From contig JAJKFJ010020898.1 of the NCBI GenBank assembly GCA_027382625.1, positions 124,001 to 188,000 of the forward strand: DNA of 64,000 nt, given 5' to 3'. Under the pieces are notes generated by a model. It made no database searches. It was not told the origin of the DNA and saw nothing but the letters and a program-made list of their open reading frames with translations. Positions 60,425-64,000 of this stretch are shown here, in pieces; the stretch's first letter is position 1, and every line of letters begins with the position of its first letter. Made by a program: the position numbers and the translations under genes. The DNA is from Tetmemena sp. SeJ-2015 (lineage: Eukaryota > Ciliophora > Spirotrichea > Sporadotrichida > Oxytrichidae).

Positions 60425-61480
60425 ATGTCAGCCTCAAATAACCTCATAAACTCTGAATGTTAGATTAGTTTACAATGCTCTTCCTTTGAGCATTGTAAAA
60501 TCATTTTTAACACTAAGGAGCTTAATAATAAGTTCATAGAATTGATATAAAAATTCGCCACGTCAGGTGGTTGGTAAAAGTCTATCGGGTTTTCGGACCC
60601 AGGAACCTTTCAACTATGTTGTAGGTAATACGCTCGGGAAGCGGAATCGAAAGATTGAACAACCTTGGTAAACTTTTACTTAGCAAAGAGTATAATAAAT
60701 TGTCTTAAGAACCAAATTCTCAGAAGAAGAGAATCTTAGAATAATAAAATGAGTTATTGATTGAGCCAGGTAAGGAAGATAGCTATTTTCGGGTGATTTC
60801 GAGTTTTACTTGTATGATAAAAATAATAAACTAAAGAAATTAATTTTGCATAATTAATTCTCATTTCATTATCATATTTTAGAGTATTGAATGCACAAGA
60901 AGACTATTTCACTAATCTAAAATGCAATTAACATGGATTTTACTCGAGAGATTAACCTTTTTACTTTCTTCCATTCAAAGCAGATTTGAAATATACTTTT
61001 TGAAAAAATATATATTGATCCACAAAATATCAATAAATTATTTAATTTTCAATTATTTATAATAGCTGCAGATATTTTTCTGTCTTTACTCGTGACCTAG
61101 TCCTTCTAAATTCAGAATATCCTTATTCACAATATCAAATGACCAGATTATTAAACTAATAACTCTTGAAAGAGTAAGTTTAGATTTAAATGAGAATAAT
61201 GCTACAAATCTAATAAACCTGAGATTGAAAATCTACTAACAAAATACATTCATAAAATAATCAAAGAAGGAATAAAATGCTTGGATGGTTTGGAATTTAA
61301 TTTCTTATTAAGGACTGGAAATGTTTCAAATTTATTTTCAACATAAAGACACATCAAGAATTATAAATTCTTGTATTCATAAATATATTTGCTTCTAATA
61401 GAAAAATAAGAGAGTTTTAATTATCTTTTTAATTAAACTATTGAGACTAACTTTCCAACTTCACAAACTCTACTTTGCGA
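60425..61480 (+). CDS. Unidentified plus-strand gene between MT-A70 and kinase C
   Basis: ATG 60425 opens MSASNNLINSECQISLQCSS, then FNTKELNNKFIELIQKFATS, GGWQKSIGFSDPGTFQLCCR. A 5 or 11 bp insert (repeated GAA) moves the frame to RLNNLGKLLLSKEYNKLSQE and LLIEPGKEDSYF. A TATTTT repeat at about 60787 and 60878 joins this to RVLNAQEDYFTNLKCNQHGF and RDQPFYFLPFKADLKYTF. Later blocks near 61210-61350 read KPEIENLLTKYIHKIIKEGI and LDGLEFNFLLRTGN. No domain is recognised. A 12 bp perfect hairpin (60469-60499) lies in the first block. The 3' end is uncertain and close to the start of kinase C. Because the stretch stands out by GC content I first considered an RNA gene, but the linked frames favour protein. 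Confidence 0.5.
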
Positions 61481-61488
61481 CATTCTAA

Positions 61489-62590
61489 TGAGCAAAATTT
61501 CTTTTGAGGTTGATGGCTTTTAACTCAGATAAGAGTTAGGAAAAGGAGAATTTGCTGTGGTTTATCTTGCAGTAAACAGAAGAACGTATGTTTCTTAAAG
61601 CCTTAATGTGTTTAGAGGGACTTGTTATGCTTGTAAAGTTTTCAAGTCTTTTGATAGTCTAAGTCAGGATAGGAAAGCCCTGATTAAGTCGGAGTGCGAT
61701 ATTTTGCGTAGACTCAAACATCCAAATCTCCTCTCACTACATCATGTCTCTAACTTTCAAGGCCACCTTTATGTTTTCACAAGTCTTTGCCGCCAAGGTG
61801 ATCTCAGTTGTTTCCTTTTTAAGTCAGTACCACAAATGCATCAACTTCTTGAACATTTAAGTTTCGTTAATTAAACTATATTAATCAACTTCCCAGCGAC
61901 AGTATAAGTCCAAGACTTCCCCTAAAAGACTGTAAAGTCATTTTGAGGCAAGTACTTAGCGGCCTTCACTACATGCACGAGCGTGGTATCATTCACAGGG
62001 ATGTCAAGTGCAGCAACAACTTTGTACAAAAGCTTTCCGAAATACCAAGAGAAAGTTTTCTGTTGAGGTGGATACCTTTCGGAAGATTTCTGATGAACCT
62101 TTGTGCTCCCAACAGACAACAGGCAAGACTATAGCCTCTCTAACATTCTGATTTGAGATTTGAAGACTTTCGGTTTGTTTTAGGAGACTATGGCCTTTCT
62201 AAGGTTTCTTCAATTGGAGGTCGCTTTCACAGATTTTACGGAACTCTGAACTACATGGCTATTTAATTCAATATATTTAATGCTCCTGAGATGCTACGCA
62301 ACGAGAGCTATACCATAAAAGTGGACATTTGGGCAGTAGGAGTTTTGCTTATAAAATGAGTGAAAAATAAATATATAAAGCTGTTTCTTTTGAGGTCTGG
62401 GAATTTTCCATTCAGAGCGACTTAGTAGGATGAGCTTCTGAGAGAAATACAAACAGGGAATGCAGCCAAGCTCCCTCATGGCTTAAAGCTTTCAAGCGAC
62501 TGTATTGAGTTTCTTCGATGCAGTTTGAACTACAATCCTGACAAGAGAAAGAGTGCTGGAGATCTTTTGAAGCTTCCTTTCTTTACTTGA
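61489..62590 (+). CDS. Protein Ser/Thr kinase (kinase C), paralogue of kinase A
   Basis: ATG 61489 gives MSKISFEVDGFQLRQELGKG, with glycine loop GKGEFAVVY. After a short insert come GTCYACKVFKSFD (ATP-binding Lys), LRRLKHPNLLSLHHV, VFTSLCRQGDL, ILRQVLSGLHYMHERGIIHR, then DVKCSN (catalytic loop), VLGDYGLSKV (DYG instead of DFG), FYGTLNYM, APEMLRNESYTIKVDIWAVG and the domain end DKRKSAGDLLKLPFFT with TGA at 62588-62590. Frame breaks at about 61590, 62030-62160, 62265-62285 and 62360-62390 look like IESs. Beyond the TGA, frames to about 62850 remain protein-like (QLTERFEDTLSQRERLARMS), so the stop could lie in an insert and the protein could have a C-terminal tail as kinase A does. The family is the same as kinase A, about 6.7 kb away. 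Confidence 0.8.
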
Positions 62591-62935
62591 GAAGAAGAGA
62601 GTAAACTCAAATTTAAATAAGTGAACTAAAATAAATGCTTAAGCAAGTTTATCCAACTCCTTGCTCCAGGGAGTAACGCAGTAAGATTTAATAAGATAAT
62701 CGCTTACATTTATAGCTGACTGAACGGTTTGAAGACACTTTGAGCTAGAGGGAGAGGCTCGCTCGCATGAGTTAATTAAAAAAATAAACACATGATCTAT
62801 TTGAACTAGTAGAAATACATGCGAGTCGCTCTACTAGCTGCACTTTATAAAAAATACTTTTTGGCATTCTTTTTTTACTATTTGTGAAAGGAATCGACCA
62901 TCATTCCCCTTCTGATCTAGGGTGAGCCTGAGAAC
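62591..62935 (+). other. Possible C-terminal extension of kinase C
   Basis: The frame ending at TGA 62933-62935 is open over about 95 codons, with a charged helical part and then a hydrophobic stretch (LFGILFLLFV). I could not find the pointer linking it to the kinase. The interrupted palindrome CTCGCATG (about 62764) / CATGCGAG (about 62819) lies inside. Confidence 0.35.
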
Positions 62936-63827
62936 AAAATAAATCTCTAAAAGAATTGAATTTCTGAAAACTTAAAATTTCTACTTCATTGATTAAAAAA
63001 TGTTAGATTTATTCATTAATTTAAAAAAACTTAATCTGAAATTATCATTATAAATTAGCAATAAGATTTTTTCTTTAATACTTGAAATTATTTAAAAGAA
63101 TTATTTCTTAGCATTAAAAAGAAATTAATTTATAACAAGATTTATGTATTATGAATTTAATATCTACAAAAATATTCAATTTTCTATTATGAATAATTTC
63201 ATTGTAAAATAGAAATGCGAAATTAAAGATAGCATTCATATATCCTCTCCGACATTTATCCCCCTAAACAATTATTAAAAGTTCCTTCTTAGATCTTATA
63301 ATATACATTTAAAGAAAAAATTATACAGTAATTTAAGTTCTTTTTAATTGATAAAAATACTTAATATAATTTCAAATTTTTTCCAGAATCGTGCTTTTAA
63401 TTAAATTTTAAATCTAATTTATTATCTACTTAAATTCTGCTTTCATTTAAAAAAATAATACTGAATTTATATTTATATAGTTATCAAATTTTACATAATG
63501 AATATTTTTATAAGAAATGTAATAAAAATGCACAATTTGATTTAAAGAGTAAGATTTGTAATAAATTTGAGAATAAAATAAAATTGATGGGAAATTGTAA
63601 AAGTTGTGACTGCAACTTTGGAGAGAACAAATAAATCAATAACAAATATGCTATTTAAATTATTTATAGTTAATTTTGGCTTACGAATATGATGATAACG
63701 TAAGTTCCTGCAAAATAATTTATCCAAGATGGTATCGATATTTAGGCCTAAGTTTCAGGGCCAAGCTAGATCTATTTAATAAGTACACCCACGAAACTAG
63801 GCTATCTTCTTTTCCTATATAAATAAA
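62936..63827. other. AT-rich spacer
   Basis: No supported gene, repeat or RNA. A minus-strand frame at 63542-63727 lacks protein-like features. Confidence 0.5.
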
Positions 63828-64000
63828 ATGAAGAAAAAAACCTATCAAGTTTTATAGAAGCAAGAATAGACTAGTGGAGATGGAAGTGTGAATAATAGCA
63901 AACAAGCTCCAAAAAATCCATTGATAGAACAGCACAAGAATATTTAAACCAGTTATATAAGTTTTAAGAATCTCATAGTCAAGAAATAGAATACTCAGCT
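63828..64000 (+). CDS. Start of an unidentified gene, cut by the window edge
   Basis: ATG 63828 after an A-rich leader opens MKKKTYQVLQKQEQTSGDGS, continuing with Gln/Asn/Lys-rich residues (NNSKQAPKNPLIEQHKNIQT) to the window end, with TAA/TAG as Gln. There are too few residues for identification. Confidence 0.5.

Noticed and set aside
60541..60690. GC-richer stretch with short complementary segments, possible structured RNA gene (SRP, RNase P, snRNA or telomerase RNA)
   Set aside because: No conserved motif of those RNAs was found, no C4A4 template, and the stretch is part of linked protein-like frames starting at ATG 60425.
1..64000. CRISPR arrays, bacterial operons, ribosome binding sites, tRNA or rRNA genes
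   Set aside because: The code, introns, gene families and transposons are those of a ciliate. No spaced repeats, and no tRNA or rRNA signatures were recognised.

Overview
The window looks like germline (micronuclear) DNA of a spirotrich ciliate of the Oxytricha/Stylonychia type. Reading frames with clear homology stay open only if TAA and TAG are read as glutamine, with TGA as the only stop. The DNA is very AT-rich, and coding pieces are broken by short AT-rich inserts. Many inserts are bounded by short direct repeats, and removing the insert plus one repeat copy restores the protein frame. That is the pattern of internal eliminated sequences (IESs) with pointers between macronuclear-destined segments (MDSs). 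Two fragments of TBE-like (telomere-bearing element) transposons, one ending in CCCCAAAACCCC, support the same placement. Genus and species cannot be fixed from the window alone.

Layout: 1-1.5 kb, end of an unidentified plus-strand gene. 1.66-3.2 kb, a minus-strand mitochondrial-carrier-like gene. 3.97-6.2 kb, a minus-strand meckelin (TMEM67/MKS3) gene lacking its N-terminal part here. 8.6-12.8 kb and 13.5-18 kb, two long plus-strand genes for low-complexity Q/N/S/K-rich proteins, the first with IQ-like motifs. 19.2-22.7 kb, the V-ATPase a subunit, the best-resolved IES/MDS gene here. 23.4-24.1 kb, a small coiled-coil protein. 24.3-24.7 kb, a small minus-strand gene. 24.97-25.57 kb, a fold-back element whose core resembles that neighbouring gene.

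27-44.6 kb holds two tandem minus-strand paralogues of a protein with a C-terminal PARP-type ADP-ribosyltransferase domain. The first contains a second fold-back element; a decayed TBE transposon lies between the two; a repeat family sits inside the second. 45.3-51.6 kb holds two tandem PIG-A (GPI anchor glucosaminyltransferase) paralogues. 51.7-54.3 kb is a charged, serine-rich nuclear-type protein. 54.7-57.3 kb is a protein kinase gene followed by a truncated duplicate. 57.5-58.3 kb is the opposite end of a TBE, carrying its kinase-like ORF. 58.4-60.3 kb is an MT-A70 (METTL3-like) methyltransferase with a changed catalytic motif. 60.4-61.5 kb is an unidentified plus-strand gene, and 61.5-62.6 kb a second kinase. 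A new gene starts at 63.8 kb.

The genes do not form one pathway. The recurring themes are local duplication (PARP, PIG-A, kinase), transposon remnants in gene-free gaps, and dense IES interruption. Because only TGA stops translation, chance open frames of 50-100 codons are common, so unidentified short frames carry modest confidence.
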